Part shown: one piece after another, positions 24,345 to 32,299 of the stretch
Layout of the letters: each line of letters begins with the position of its first letter
How positions within the stretch are numbered: position 1 is the first letter of the stretch
Source of the DNA: JAXMAZ01 sp046350115
GTDB taxonomy: Bacteria; Planctomycetota; Planctomycetia; Gemmatales; Gemmataceae
Direction of reading: 5' to 3'
Assembly: GCA_046350115.1 (NCBI GenBank)
Contig: JAXMAZ010000005.1
Location: forward strand, 62,001-126,000
Length of the DNA: 64,000 nucleotides
Translations under genes and position numbers: made by a program
The notes under the pieces: generated by a model
Told to the model about the DNA's origin: nothing
The model's input: the letters and a program-made list of their open reading frames with translations, nothing else
Database searches by the model: none

Positions 24345-24564
24345 AGCTCACTCGTGGGTCAAAGTTTCGGTCCCGGTGGGCGCCACCGATTGCCCGGTGT
24401 TAATGCGAAGGGTGTGCCGAATTCCGCCCAATCGGCGAGCAACCGCCCTCCCTCAGCGGCGCAACCTGTTGCCCGCTCTCACCCCTCGTCACCGCGCGTG
24501 AACTAAGCTTGCCCGGACGGCCGGGGGACGGAATACTCCCGCCCGGCACGACGGAGGGCCGGCC

Positions 24565-24963
24565 ATGGTCGCACGCGGGGTGGGGGTGGTGCTGTTCGCC
24601 GGGATCGTCGGCGGCGCCCTGGCGTTCAGCCAGAAGACCGACCCGGACCGGCTGGCGGCCGTCGGCCAGGTGGTCGCCCAGAAAGTGCGGGGGGCGCTGC
24701 CGGACGCCGCCCGGGTGACCGGCCCGCTGGCCGCCCTGCGGGTCGGGGACGTGCTCGGGGTGGAAGAGCGGGTGCGGGTCCGCATCCGCACGGACAAGCG
24801 GATGGCTGGGGCCGAGGTGTATGCCGTCCCCGGGGCGGCGGCCGGCGAGGTCCGGCTGCGGGGGCTGGCGGCCAACGCCGACCAGGCCCGGCGGGCGGTC
24901 CTGATCGCCGAAAGCACGACCGGCGTCGAGAAGGTGGTGAGCGAGATCGCCGTCCCGGAGTGA
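24565..24963 (+). CDS. Exported BON-domain protein
   Basis: A 132-residue protein with an N-terminal hydrophobic signal or anchor (GVGVVLFAGIVGGALAF). The C-terminal half reads as a BON domain: AGAEVYAVPGAAAGEVRLRGLAANADQARRAVLIAEST, then GVEKVVSEIAV, the alpha-beta-beta pattern with the conserved central glycine. BON domains bind phospholipid or peptidoglycan-linked surfaces in the periplasm. ATG 24565 has ACGGAGGGC upstream. The next gene starts 37 bases downstream on the same strand. Confidence 0.8.
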   Translation: MVARGVGVVLFAGIVGGALAFSQKTDPDRLAAVGQVVAQKVRGALPDAARVTGPLAALRVGDVLGVEERVRVRIRTDKRMAGAEVYAVPGAAAGEVRLRGLAANADQARRAVLIAESTTGVEKVVSEIAVPE

Positions 24964-25000
24964 CGCCCGGCCGCGGCCATCCGGACTCAGGAGTGAAGTC

Positions 25001-25324
25001 ATGGACGACCTGACCCGGCGCGGGCTGCTGGGGGCCTCGGCCGCGGCCGGCACGGCGGCCCTGGCGGGGGCCGACGACCCGCCCAAACCGCCCCCGCCCC
25101 AGACCGACCGGGACCGGGTGATGGCCGCCGGGCTGACCGCGGCCGAGGCCGACTGCTGGGAGCTGATCGCCAAGGCGGCCGGCAAGTTCTTCGCCCTGCC
25201 CAAGCTGCACCCGATGGACGACCACGAGGTCGCCCACGCCATCCACGTCATCCAGCACAAGCTGCTCGCCCGCCCGGCTTACCGCAAGTACCTGGAGCTG
25301 GCCAAGGCGGGGGCGAAGAAGTGA
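25001..25324 (+). CDS. Small protein with Tat-like signal, function unknown
   Basis: A 107-residue protein. The start MDDLTRRGLLGASAAAGTAA resembles a twin-arginine signal (RRGLLGA), although the hydrophobic part is short. The mature part is helical (RDRVMAAGLTAAEADCWELIAKAAGKFFALP) with a His cluster in HPMDDHEVAHAIHVIQHKLLARP. No family is recognised. The stop overlaps the GTG of the following hydrolase (GTGA), and the BON gene is 37 bases upstream, so the three genes probably share one transcript. Confidence 0.72.
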   Translation: MDDLTRRGLLGASAAAGTAALAGADDPPKPPPPQTDRDRVMAAGLTAAEADCWELIAKAAGKFFALPKLHPMDDHEVAHAIHVIQHKLLARPAYRKYLELAKAGAKK

Positions 25325-26148
25325 CCCCGCGGACGGTCGAGGCGGACGGCTGCCGGCTGGCCTACTGGGTGGCCGGGTCCGGGCCGCCGGTGCTGTTCGT
25401 CCAGGGGGTCGGGGCACAGGGGGCCGCCTGGACCCCCCAGACCGACGCCCTGGCCGGGCGGTTCACCTGCGTCTGGTTCGACAACCGCGGCATGGGCCGC
25501 AGCCAACCGGCCGGCGGGCCGTTCACCGTCGAGCGGATGGCGGCCGACGCCCGGGCGGTGCTGGACGCGGCTGGGGTCGGGCCGGCCCACGTGGTCGGCC
25601 ACTCGCTCGGCGGGCTGGTGTCGCTCGCCCTGGCCCTCGCCAACCCGGACCGGGTGTGGAGCCTGGCACTGCTCTGCACCTTCGCCGACGGCCGGGCCGT
25701 CGCCCCGCTCACCCCGCGGATGATCTGGCTCGGGCTGGGGACGGTGGTCGGCCCGCGGCGGTCCCGCCGGCGGGCGTTCCTGCGGCTGGTGCTCCCCCCG
25801 GACGCGTATGCGGCGTGCGACCCGGACGCCCGGGCGGCCGAGCTGGCCGACCTGTTCGGGCACGACCTGGCCGATCAGCCGCCGGTGGCGAAGGACCAGC
25901 TCCTGGCCATGCGGGGGTTCGACGCCACCCCCCGGCTCGGCGAGCTGGCCGGCGTGCCGACCCTGGTGGCCAGCGCCGCCCACGACCTGATCGCCCCGCC
26001 GGCCCTCGGCCGGGCCGTCGCCGCCGGCATCCCGGGGGCGGTGTTCGAGGAGCACGCCGACGCCGCCCACGGGCTGCCACTCCAGCACCCCGCCCGGGTG
26101 AACGCCCGGCTCGCCGACCACTTCACCCGGGCCGACGGCCGGCGGTAA
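25321..26148 (+). CDS. Alpha/beta-hydrolase
   Basis: A 275-residue hydrolase of the esterase/haloperoxidase-like branch. The start is GTG 25321, overlapping the previous stop by four bases. Motifs are oxyanion-side VLFVQGVGAQG, WFDNRGMGRS, nucleophile elbow VVGHSLGGLVSL, an acid position in ASAAHDLIAPP and the catalytic His in HADAAHGLPLQHP. In the oxyanion motif the usual HG is replaced by QG. Substrate unknown. Last gene of the BON/Tat-type/hydrolase unit. Confidence 0.88.
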   Translation: MTPRTVEADGCRLAYWVAGSGPPVLFVQGVGAQGAAWTPQTDALAGRFTCVWFDNRGMGRSQPAGGPFTVERMAADARAVLDAAGVGPAHVVGHSLGGLVSLALALANPDRVWSLALLCTFADGRAVAPLTPRMIWLGLGTVVGPRRSRRRAFLRLVLPPDAYAACDPDARAAELADLFGHDLADQPPVAKDQLLAMRGFDATPRLGELAGVPTLVASAAHDLIAPPALGRAVAAGIPGAVFEEHADAAHGLPLQHPARVNARLADHFTRADGRR

Positions 26149-26180
26149 GATGGCACCGTCCCTCACGCGGAGGCCGACCT

Positions 26181-26750
26181 GTGAACACGACCGCCGCCCC
26201 ACCTCGGCTGACCCCCGACGACCTGCTCCGGCGACCGGACGGCGGGATGGGATACGAACTGGTCGACGGCGAGCTGCGGGAGCTGAGCGTGAGCACCAAG
26301 TCGAGCCGGGTCGGGGGGCGGGTGTACCGCCGGCTGGACGAGTACGCCGACCGGGCCGGCGGGTGGGCGTTCCCGGCCGAGACCGGGTTCCAGTGTTTCA
26401 CCGGCAACACCGTCCGCAAGCCGGACGCGGCGTTCATCGCCTGGGACCGACTGACGACCGAGCAGTACGAGGATGAGGGGTATTGTCAGGTCTGCCCGGA
26501 CCTGGTGGTGGAGGTGACTTCGCCGAACGACTTGGCGTGGGAGGTGGTGGCCAAGCGGGAGTTGTGGCTGGCGGCCGGGGTGCGAGTAGTGTGGGAGATC
26601 GACCCGGACGCCCGGCTGGTGTTCGCCCACTCGGCAGCCGGCGTCACCCGGTTCCGGGAGGACGACACCCTGACCGGCGACCCGGTCCTGCCCGGGTTCG
26701 CCGTCCCGGTCGCCGACCTGTTCAAGCTGCCCGCCCCGGCCGGCGGCTGA
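26181..26750 (+). CDS. Uma2-family (DUF820) putative endonuclease
   Basis: A 189-residue protein of the Uma2 family, which has a PD-(D/E)XK-type fold and is expanded in planctomycetes and cyanobacteria. GTG 26181 with GCGGAGG about seven bases upstream starts the domain. The features are LTPDDLLRRPDGGMGYELVDGELRE, KPDAAFI, CPDLVVEVTSPND with the acidic E-x-S pattern, AKRELWLAAGVRVVWEIDPDAR and LPGFAVPVADLF. All core positions seem intact. The biological role of the family is unresolved. A TAAGAT hexamer lies 30 bases before the start. Confidence 0.87.
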   Translation: MNTTAAPPRLTPDDLLRRPDGGMGYELVDGELRELSVSTKSSRVGGRVYRRLDEYADRAGGWAFPAETGFQCFTGNTVRKPDAAFIAWDRLTTEQYEDEGYCQVCPDLVVEVTSPNDLAWEVVAKRELWLAAGVRVVWEIDPDARLVFAHSAAGVTRFREDDTLTGDPVLPGFAVPVADLFKLPAPAGG

Positions 26751-26786
26751 CCCCGGTTGCCTGCCCGGCTCGGCGGCGGTTCATAC

Positions 26787-26805
26787 CCTAACGGCACCCG
26801 TTAGG
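26787..26805 (+). promoter_or_regulatory. Hairpin in the mqnE leader overlapping its ribosome-binding site
   Basis: CCTAACGG-CAC-CCGTTAGG is a perfect 8-bp stem ending 11 bases before the mqnE ATG. The only SD-like string, TTAGGA, is partly inside the stem, so the hairpin could hide the ribosome-binding site. It could also be a small dispersed repeat. Confidence 0.4.
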
Positions 26806-26815
26806 ACCAACCGCC

Positions 26816-27955
26816 ATGCCCGCCGACCCCCGCCTCGCCGACCTCCGCGACAAGGTGCTCGCCGGCACCCGCCTCACCCCGGGCGACGCCCTGTACCTGG
26901 ACCGGCACGCCGATCTGCACACCCTCGGCGAGCTGGCCAACTTCGTCCGCGAGAAGAAGAACGGGCAGAACACCTATTACAACGTCAACGTCCACCTCAA
27001 CCCGACGAACGTCTGCGTCTACCGGTGCCAGTTCTGTGCGTACCGCTCGGACCTGAAGTCGGCCAAAGCCTACGTCATGTCGGACGAGCAGATCCTGGCC
27101 CGGGCCGCCGAGGCGACGGCCCGCGGCTGCACGGAGATGCACATCGTCGGCGGGCTGCACCACCAGAAGCCCTACGAGTGGTATCGGCACGTCGTCGCCA
27201 TCGTCCACGACGCCCACCCGGACCTGCACCTGAAAGCCTGGACCGCAGTCGAGTGGGACTGGTTCCAACGGCTGACCAAGAAGCCGGTCGAGTGGCTGCT
27301 GGCGGACATGAAGGCGGCGGGCCTCGGGTCGCTGCCCGGCGGCGGGGCCGAGATCTTCGCCGAGGAGGTGCGGTCGCAGATCTGCGAGCACAAGGCGGAC
27401 GGGAACGAGTGGCTGAAAATCCACCGGGCCGCCCACGAGCTGGGCATCCGGTCGAACGCCACCATGCTCTACGGCCACATCGAGACGGCCGAGCACCGCG
27501 TCGACCACATGACCCGGCTGCGGGACCTGCAGGACGAGACGGGCGGGTTCCAGACGTTCATCCCGCTCGCCTTCCACCCGGACAACAACCCGCTCGGCAA
27601 GCGGCTGAACCTGCAGAAGCCGTCGGGTCTGATGGACCTGCGGGTGATGGCCCTGGCCCGCATCTACCTGGACAACTTCGACCACATCAAGGCGTACTGG
27701 CAGATGCTGACGATCCCGGTCGCCCAGGTGGCCCAGAGCTACGGGGCGGACGACCTGGACGGGACGGTGGTGCACGAGGTCATCTACCACGACGCCGGCA
27801 GCACCTCCCCGCAGGAGCTGACGGTGGCCGAGTTGCGGCGGCTGATCGCGGAGGCCGGGCGGGTGCCGGTGGAGCGGGACACCCTGTACCACGAGGTGAT
27901 CCGCGAGCCGGGGGCCAAGCCCCGCAGCGGGCGGAAACTTGTTACCATCGGGTGA
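26816..27955 (+). CDS. mqnE: Aminodeoxyfutalosine synthase (radical SAM)
   Basis: A 379-residue radical SAM enzyme of the futalosine route to menaquinone. It condenses 3-enolpyruvyl-benzoate with SAM to give aminodeoxyfutalosine. The [4Fe-4S] cysteines are C67, C71 and C74 in CVYRCQFCAY. Other family marks are NVNVHLNPTNVC, MHIVGGLHH, GLGSLPGGGAEIF, SNATMLYGHIET and FIPLAFHPDNNPLG. The last two separate MqnE from MqnC. Length and start are normal. The other mqn genes are not in the window, so the pathway is scattered. Cytoplasmic. Confidence 0.94.
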   Translation: MPADPRLADLRDKVLAGTRLTPGDALYLDRHADLHTLGELANFVREKKNGQNTYYNVNVHLNPTNVCVYRCQFCAYRSDLKSAKAYVMSDEQILARAAEATARGCTEMHIVGGLHHQKPYEWYRHVVAIVHDAHPDLHLKAWTAVEWDWFQRLTKKPVEWLLADMKAAGLGSLPGGGAEIFAEEVRSQICEHKADGNEWLKIHRAAHELGIRSNATMLYGHIETAEHRVDHMTRLRDLQDETGGFQTFIPLAFHPDNNPLGKRLNLQKPSGLMDLRVMALARIYLDNFDHIKAYWQMLTIPVAQVAQSYGADDLDGTVVHEVIYHDAGSTSPQELTVAELRRLIAEAGRVPVERDTLYHEVIREPGAKPRSGRKLVTIG

Positions 27956-27979
27956 GCCGTTCCGCCAGGGGGCCGACCG

Positions 27980-29401
27980 ATGACCGGATTCGTCTCGCTG
28001 TTGGTCGTGACCCTCGCCGCCCCGGTCCCGCCCCAGGCCGAGCCGTGGACGGTCGCCCGCCGGCCGACCAACGACCCGGCCATCAAGTTGCTCCAAGACG
28101 ACCGGCTGGACGAAGCCATGGCCTCGCGGGCGTTCGACAAGAACCCGCGGTGGGCGTTCTGTGGCGGCCTGCCGACCTCCGCGGAGACGGCTCTGCGGAT
28201 GGCCGAACGGGTCGCCGGCATCGCCCCCGGCGATGCCCTGTGCGTGTACGAGACGTACCTGCGGCACTTCCCGGCCCGGCGCCACATCGAGTGGGACGAG
28301 TGGGGTGAGCGACGACACTGGCCGCAGGTGGCGGCCGCGTACCTCGACCTGCTCGGCAAGGTGGAACGGCCGACCGCCGACTGGTTCCAGCAGAGCGTGG
28401 CCGCCCGGCCGGTGTTCGACGACCTGCTGGCCGCGTTCGGTCGCCGGGATCACGTCACCTACCGCCGGCTCGCCGACCGGGTCATCACCGACTACCCCCA
28501 GAGCTTGTACGTCCAGCCGGCCGTCCTCACGGTGGCCGTCGGGCTGTCGAGCCAGGGGCACACCGGCGAGTTCCTTCCCGGGCCGGCGGTGGTAGCCGAA
28601 TACTTTCAGGCGATGCACCGGGCCAAGGTGCCAGAAAGTAACCGCCACCTCGTCTGGCAACGGTACGCCGGGATGATCGATCACGCCGACGCCACGGCCG
28701 GGGTGCCGAGCACGTCGGCCCCGGCATGGGGGGAAGCAGTCCGCCGGGCTAAAAGTCAGATGGTCCGCCGGGATTACTGGAAGTGGGAGGTCGAGCGACG
28801 GCTGAAGACGAACAACTTGCCGACCGCCCGTGAGGCGGTGGCGGCGTACCTGGACACCTACGCCGAGCCGGTTCGGGCGACTGGCCGGCAGGAGATCGTG
28901 TCCCACATCGCCCACGCCGGCCACCCGGACGAGGCCCGGTGGTGGGTGGAAGAGTGGCGACGGGCCGGGGCCACGTTCTCAGCCGGACAAGCCCTCGCGT
29001 CGATCGGCGACTCGCACGTTCGCAACGGTCAGTGGCCGGACGCCGTCAACCGCTACGAGGAAGCGTTGGCGGCTGAGCCGAGCGGCTTTTGGGTGGCGCA
29101 CACCGAACTGTCCCTTGCTCGGGCTTACGGTCAGGTCGGCAAAGACTCGGAGATGATACGGCTGCTCACCCGGCTAGCGGGGCCGACAGGACGGCTCAAA
29201 CTCCTTGACGGGTTCGTGCGGTCCGGGGCGCAGGAGTCACTGGCCGATCATTATCTGGCCAAGCGGGACTGGATGCAGGCGCTCCGTTGGTACGAAGCAT
29301 GGCAGCCCATCAGCGGCTGCGGCACCTGCGATGCGTCGATGGAGGCGAAGAAGAAGAAAGCGATCGAGACGTGTCGCCGGGCGATCGCCGACGGCCGGTG
29401 A
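27980..29401 (+). CDS. Exported TPR-like protein, function unknown
   Basis: A 473-residue protein that starts 24 bases after mqnE. A short N-terminal hydrophobic segment (MTGFVSLLVVTLAAPVP) suggests export. The rest is helical; TPR-like pairs are visible at about 340-420 (GDSHVRNGQWPDAVNRYEEA, AHTELSLARAYGQVGK), followed by DHYLAKRDWMQALRWYEAW. A CGTC motif occurs near the C-terminal end. No enzymatic motif is recognised. The codons are slightly less GC-biased than in neighbouring genes. TACCAT lies 31 bases before the start, so it may have its own promoter despite the short gap. Confidence 0.75.
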   Translation: MTGFVSLLVVTLAAPVPPQAEPWTVARRPTNDPAIKLLQDDRLDEAMASRAFDKNPRWAFCGGLPTSAETALRMAERVAGIAPGDALCVYETYLRHFPARRHIEWDEWGERRHWPQVAAAYLDLLGKVERPTADWFQQSVAARPVFDDLLAAFGRRDHVTYRRLADRVITDYPQSLYVQPAVLTVAVGLSSQGHTGEFLPGPAVVAEYFQAMHRAKVPESNRHLVWQRYAGMIDHADATAGVPSTSAPAWGEAVRRAKSQMVRRDYWKWEVERRLKTNNLPTAREAVAAYLDTYAEPVRATGRQEIVSHIAHAGHPDEARWWVEEWRRAGATFSAGQALASIGDSHVRNGQWPDAVNRYEEALAAEPSGFWVAHTELSLARAYGQVGKDSEMIRLLTRLAGPTGRLKLLDGFVRSGAQESLADHYLAKRDWMQALRWYEAWQPISGCGTCDASMEAKKKKAIETCRRAIADGR

Positions 29402-29424
29402 GGCCGTCGGCGTGCCCAACTCCC

Positions 29425-30342
29425 TCACCGCTTCTTGCTGGCGATCGCCTTCTGCACCGCGCTGCCGAGGTCGGCCGGGGTCGGGGCCACCTCGATGTTC
29501 GCCGCCTTCAGGGCCGCAATCTTGTCGGCCGCGCTGCCGCTGCCGCCGCTGATGATCGCCCCGGCGTGTCCCATCCGCCGGCCGGGCGGGGCCGTCTGCC
29601 CGGCGATGAACGCGGCCACCGGCTTGGTCACGTGCTTGGCGATGTACGCCGCGGCCGTTTCCTCGGCCGTCCCGCCGATCTCCCCGATCATCAGGATGGC
29701 TTCCGTCCCCGGGTCGTTCTGGAACAGCTCCAGGCAGTCGATCTGGTTCGTGCCGATGATCGGGTCGCCGCCGATGCCGACGCAGGTGGACTGCGAGTAC
29801 CCCATGCCGGTGAGCTGGAACACCGCCTCATAGGTGAGCGTGCCGCTGCGGCTGATGATGCCGATGCCGGTCTTGCCCGGCGGGGTCGGGGTGTGGATGT
29901 ACCCCGGCATGATGCCGATCTTGCACTGCCCCGGCGTGATCACCCCCGGGCAGTTCGGGCCGATCAGCCGGGCGCCCGGCTTGCCCTGGACGAACCGCTT
30001 GGCCTTCGCCATGTCCAGCACCGGGATGCCCTCGGTGATGGCCACGATCACCTTGATGCCGGCGTCCGCCGCCTCCATGATCGCGTCCGCCGCCCCGGCC
30101 GCCGGGACGAAGATCATGGTCGCGTCCGCCCCGGTCGCCTTCACCGCCTCGTGCACCGTGTTGAACACGGGCAGGGTCTTGCCGGAGTCCTTGCCGGTCC
30201 AGGTGGTGCCGCCCTTCTTGGGGGTGACGCCGCCGACGAACTTGGACCCGTAGAGCAGGCACTGGTCGGTGTGGAAGCTGCCGGCCGAGCCGGTGATCCC
30301 CTGGCACAGAACCTTGGTGTTGGCGTCGACCAGGATGCTCAT
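29425..30342 (-). CDS. sucD: Succinyl-CoA synthetase alpha subunit
   Basis: A 305-residue TCA-cycle enzyme subunit that binds CoA and carries the phospho-histidine while making succinyl-CoA or succinate plus NTP. Seen are GITGSAGSFHTDQCLLYGS, GGVTPKKGG, IVAITEGIPVLDM, RLIGPNCPGVI, IISRSGTLTYEA, VGIGGDPIIG and the catalytic His in GRRMGHAGAIISGGSG. sucC is not adjacent, unlike the usual sucCD arrangement. ATG 30342 fits the family N terminus. It is convergent with the TPR gene with 23 bases between stops. Confidence 0.96.
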   Translation of the reverse strand: MSILVDANTKVLCQGITGSAGSFHTDQCLLYGSKFVGGVTPKKGGTTWTGKDSGKTLPVFNTVHEAVKATGADATMIFVPAAGAADAIMEAADAGIKVIVAITEGIPVLDMAKAKRFVQGKPGARLIGPNCPGVITPGQCKIGIMPGYIHTPTPPGKTGIGIISRSGTLTYEAVFQLTGMGYSQSTCVGIGGDPIIGTNQIDCLELFQNDPGTEAILMIGEIGGTAEETAAAYIAKHVTKPVAAFIAGQTAPPGRRMGHAGAIISGGSGSAADKIAALKAANIEVAPTPADLGSAVQKAIASKKR

Positions 30343-30417
30343 CGGGGTGGCCCCGGGGGTGCGGTGGGTGGTGTACCCGGTGTGATACGGGCGGTCGGAC
30401 GGGTTGTGTAGGGTGCG

Positions 30418-30517
30418 TGGAGGGAGGCTCTGCGACCGGACCGCACCGGCCCCGCGGCGACCGCAACCCCGGGCGGCGGTCTCACGGTGCGTTCCGCAAA
30501 GCCGCCACGCACCCTAC
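30418..30517. repeat. REP-like pair (GTAGGGTGCGTGG type) overlapping a gene end
   Basis: It starts GTAGGGTGCGTGGAGG at 30418 and ends GCCACGCACCCTAC at 30517. It keeps the GTAG/CTAC feet but has a different core from the main family. Its right arm encodes the last residues of the BatD-like gene. Confidence 0.75.
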
Positions 30518-31411
30518 GGAAGCGCCCACAAGCCCTCGGGCGTCGGCCAGGAGCTGGGCGCGGGCGGCCGGCGTGAGGTCGGCCGGGGCGAACCGGACCC
30601 GGTCGCACGCCTCCAGGATGGGCCGCAGCCGGTCGGCGTGTGGCGGGTCGGCGGCGAGCAACTCGGCGGTGGTGAGCCGGGTGGCCGGGACGGGGGTGGT
30701 CCGCTGCACGAACCGGCGAACAACCTCGCTCAGCCGGTGGGCGAACTCGACCGGCGGCGGGTCGGCGGTAGCCAGCAGGTCGAGCTGGCCGGCCGCCCAC
30801 TCGGCCGGGGTCGGCCCCCGCCCCTTCAGCCGGCGGCGGGCCACGAACACGCCCACGCCGAGCAGTAAGCCGGCGGCGACCGCGGCGAGCACCCACGCCG
30901 ACATCCGCGGGGAATCGGGCATGACCGGCGGTAGCTCCTCGATCCCGGTCGCCGGCCGGGCGGACTGCGGGGATGGGTCGGTCACGCCGGTCGTCACGGT
31001 CACGTTCATCGCCGCCGGTGTCAGTTCAGTCGGCGGGTCGGTGCCCGCTTGCACGCGGACCGGGGCGAACCCGAGCCGGACCGGGTCGCCGGGCTGGACC
31101 GGGTCGGCCCGGAACGCCCGTGCCCACCGCTGCCGGCCGCCCGGCAGGTCCGTCACCGCCGGTTCGCCGGCCGGCCGCACCCGCCACACCGCGGCCGACG
31201 GCTCGTCCAGCACGTCGTCGGGGAGCGTCACGGTCAGCGGCGCGGCCCCTTCGACGGTCAGCGTCACCCGCACGGGGTCCGAGAGGCGGACGGCGGTGCG
31301 GTCGACGGTGAAGGAAATGGTGGGGTCAGCGGCCCCCGCCGGGGCGGCAAGGAGCATCAGACAGAAAGCCCACCCGTGGCAACGGGTGGGCTTTGGCGCC
31401 CCCCTTCTCAC
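30482..31411 (-). CDS. BatD-like membrane protein of a DUF58 operon
   Basis: A 309-residue protein with a signal peptide and an extracytoplasmic beta-sandwich (TISFTVDRTAVRLSDPVRVTLTVEG). One TM helix (VLAAVAAGLLLGVGVFVARRR, about 175-195) is followed by a cytoplasmic helical domain (VEFAHRLSEVVRRFVQRTT, LRPILEACDRVRFAP). This layout is that of BatD/DUF4381-type partners of DUF58 and VWA proteins in Bat aerotolerance-like loci. The frame begins at 31411, overlapping the DUF58 stop. A second possible start at 31357 would avoid a 13-bp hairpin repeat that otherwise falls in the signal region. The last eleven or so codons lie in a REP-like repeat and so were probably acquired with it. Confidence 0.75.
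   Translation of the reverse strand: MRRGAPKPTRCHGWAFCLMLLAAPAGAADPTISFTVDRTAVRLSDPVRVTLTVEGAAPLTVTLPDDVLDEPSAAVWRVRPAGEPAVTDLPGGRQRWARAFRADPVQPGDPVRLGFAPVRVQAGTDPPTELTPAAMNVTVTTGVTDPSPQSARPATGIEELPPVMPDSPRMSAWVLAAVAAGLLLGVGVFVARRRLKGRGPTPAEWAAGQLDLLATADPPPVEFAHRLSEVVRRFVQRTTPVPATRLTTAELLAADPPHADRLRPILEACDRVRFAPADLTPAARAQLLADARGLVGASVGCVAALRNAP
31365..31394 (-). terminator. Hairpin between the DUF58 and BatD-like genes
   Basis: AAAGCCCACCCGT and ACGGGTGGGCTTT form a perfect 13-bp stem with a GGCA loop just after the DUF58 stop. It could act as a terminator or attenuator, or be a small dispersed repeat. Confidence 0.45.
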
Positions 31412-32292
31412 GTCCCCCTCCGCCGGCGGTCCCGGAGCCGGAAGAACCGCATCAGGGCGTCGAAGTGGCCGCCCTCGGTGGTCACGTCGATCAGGTCCAC
31501 CCGGGCAGCCCGGCAGAGCTTGGTGAACCCCGCCCGCCGGGCCGCCGCCCGGGAGGCGAACCCGGCCCGGAACCGCGGGTCGCTCGTGTCGATGAGCGCC
31601 TGCCGGCCGGTCTCCGCGTCCTCCAGGGTGACGAGGCCGGCGGCCGGCCAGTCGGCCTCCAGCGGGTCGGCGGTGCGGACGGCGATCAGGTCGTGGGCCT
31701 GGGCCGCCTTCTTGAACCGGGCCTCGAACCCGGCCGTCAGGAAGTCGCTGAACAGGAACACGATGGCCCGCCGGCGGTGGACCCGGGTCAGGTGGTCGAG
31801 GGCCGCCCCGGGGTCGGTGCCGGGGTACTCGGGGTCGTAGAACAGCACGTCCCGCAGCACCCGCAGGGCGTGCCGCGGCCCCTTGGCCGGCGGGACGAAC
31901 CGCTCCACCCGGTCGGTGAACCCGACCAGCCCGACGCGATCGTTGTGAGCGACGGCGGTCAGGGCGAGTACCGCAGCCAGCTCGGCGGCAGCCGTCCGCT
32001 TGGTCACGCCCCGGGTGCCGAACCGCTGGCTGGCCGACAGGTCCACCACCAGCAACAGGGTCAGCTCCCGCTCCTCCGCGTACCGCTTCACAAAGGGGCG
32101 TCCGGCCCGGGCGGTGACGTTCCAGTCGATCTGCCGGACCTCATCCCCCGGCTGGTACTCGCGGACCTCCTCGAACGACAGCCCGGCCCCTTTGAACGCG
32201 CTGCGATACTCGCCGCCGAGCAGGGTGCGGACCGGCCGCTTGGCCCGCACCTGGAGGCGTCGGATCTGTCGCATCACCTCGGCCGGGAGCAT
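31408..32292 (-). CDS. DUF58 protein with VWA-like fold
   Basis: A 294-residue DUF58 protein. The family core is EYRSAFKGAGLSFEEVREYQPGDEVRQIDWNVTARAG, with the RxIDWN motif. It is followed by a VWA-like domain whose MIDAS-type string is DLSAS, and AIVFLFSDFL. Such proteins work with MoxR AAA+ ATPases and membrane VWA proteins in chaperone-like or aerotolerance modules. Here only the BatD-like partner is adjacent (four-base overlap); MoxR and the VWA/TPR Bat proteins are not visible. The start at 32292 is seven bases after the stop of the upstream Uma2 gene, so all three may be cotranscribed. Confidence 0.9.
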   Translation of the reverse strand: MLPAEVMRQIRRLQVRAKRPVRTLLGGEYRSAFKGAGLSFEEVREYQPGDEVRQIDWNVTARAGRPFVKRYAEERELTLLLVVDLSASQRFGTRGVTKRTAAAELAAVLALTAVAHNDRVGLVGFTDRVERFVPPAKGPRHALRVLRDVLFYDPEYPGTDPGAALDHLTRVHRRRAIVFLFSDFLTAGFEARFKKAAQAHDLIAVRTADPLEADWPAAGLVTLEDAETGRQALIDTSDPRFRAGFASRAAARRAGFTKLCRAARVDLIDVTTEGGHFDALMRFFRLRDRRRRGT

Positions 32293-32299
32293 CGGTGCC

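Noticed and set aside
24400..25260. Long minus-strand frames over the BON, Tat-type and hydrolase genes
   Set aside because: Antisense shadows with no recognisable domain. The plus-strand genes have signals, motifs and coupled starts.
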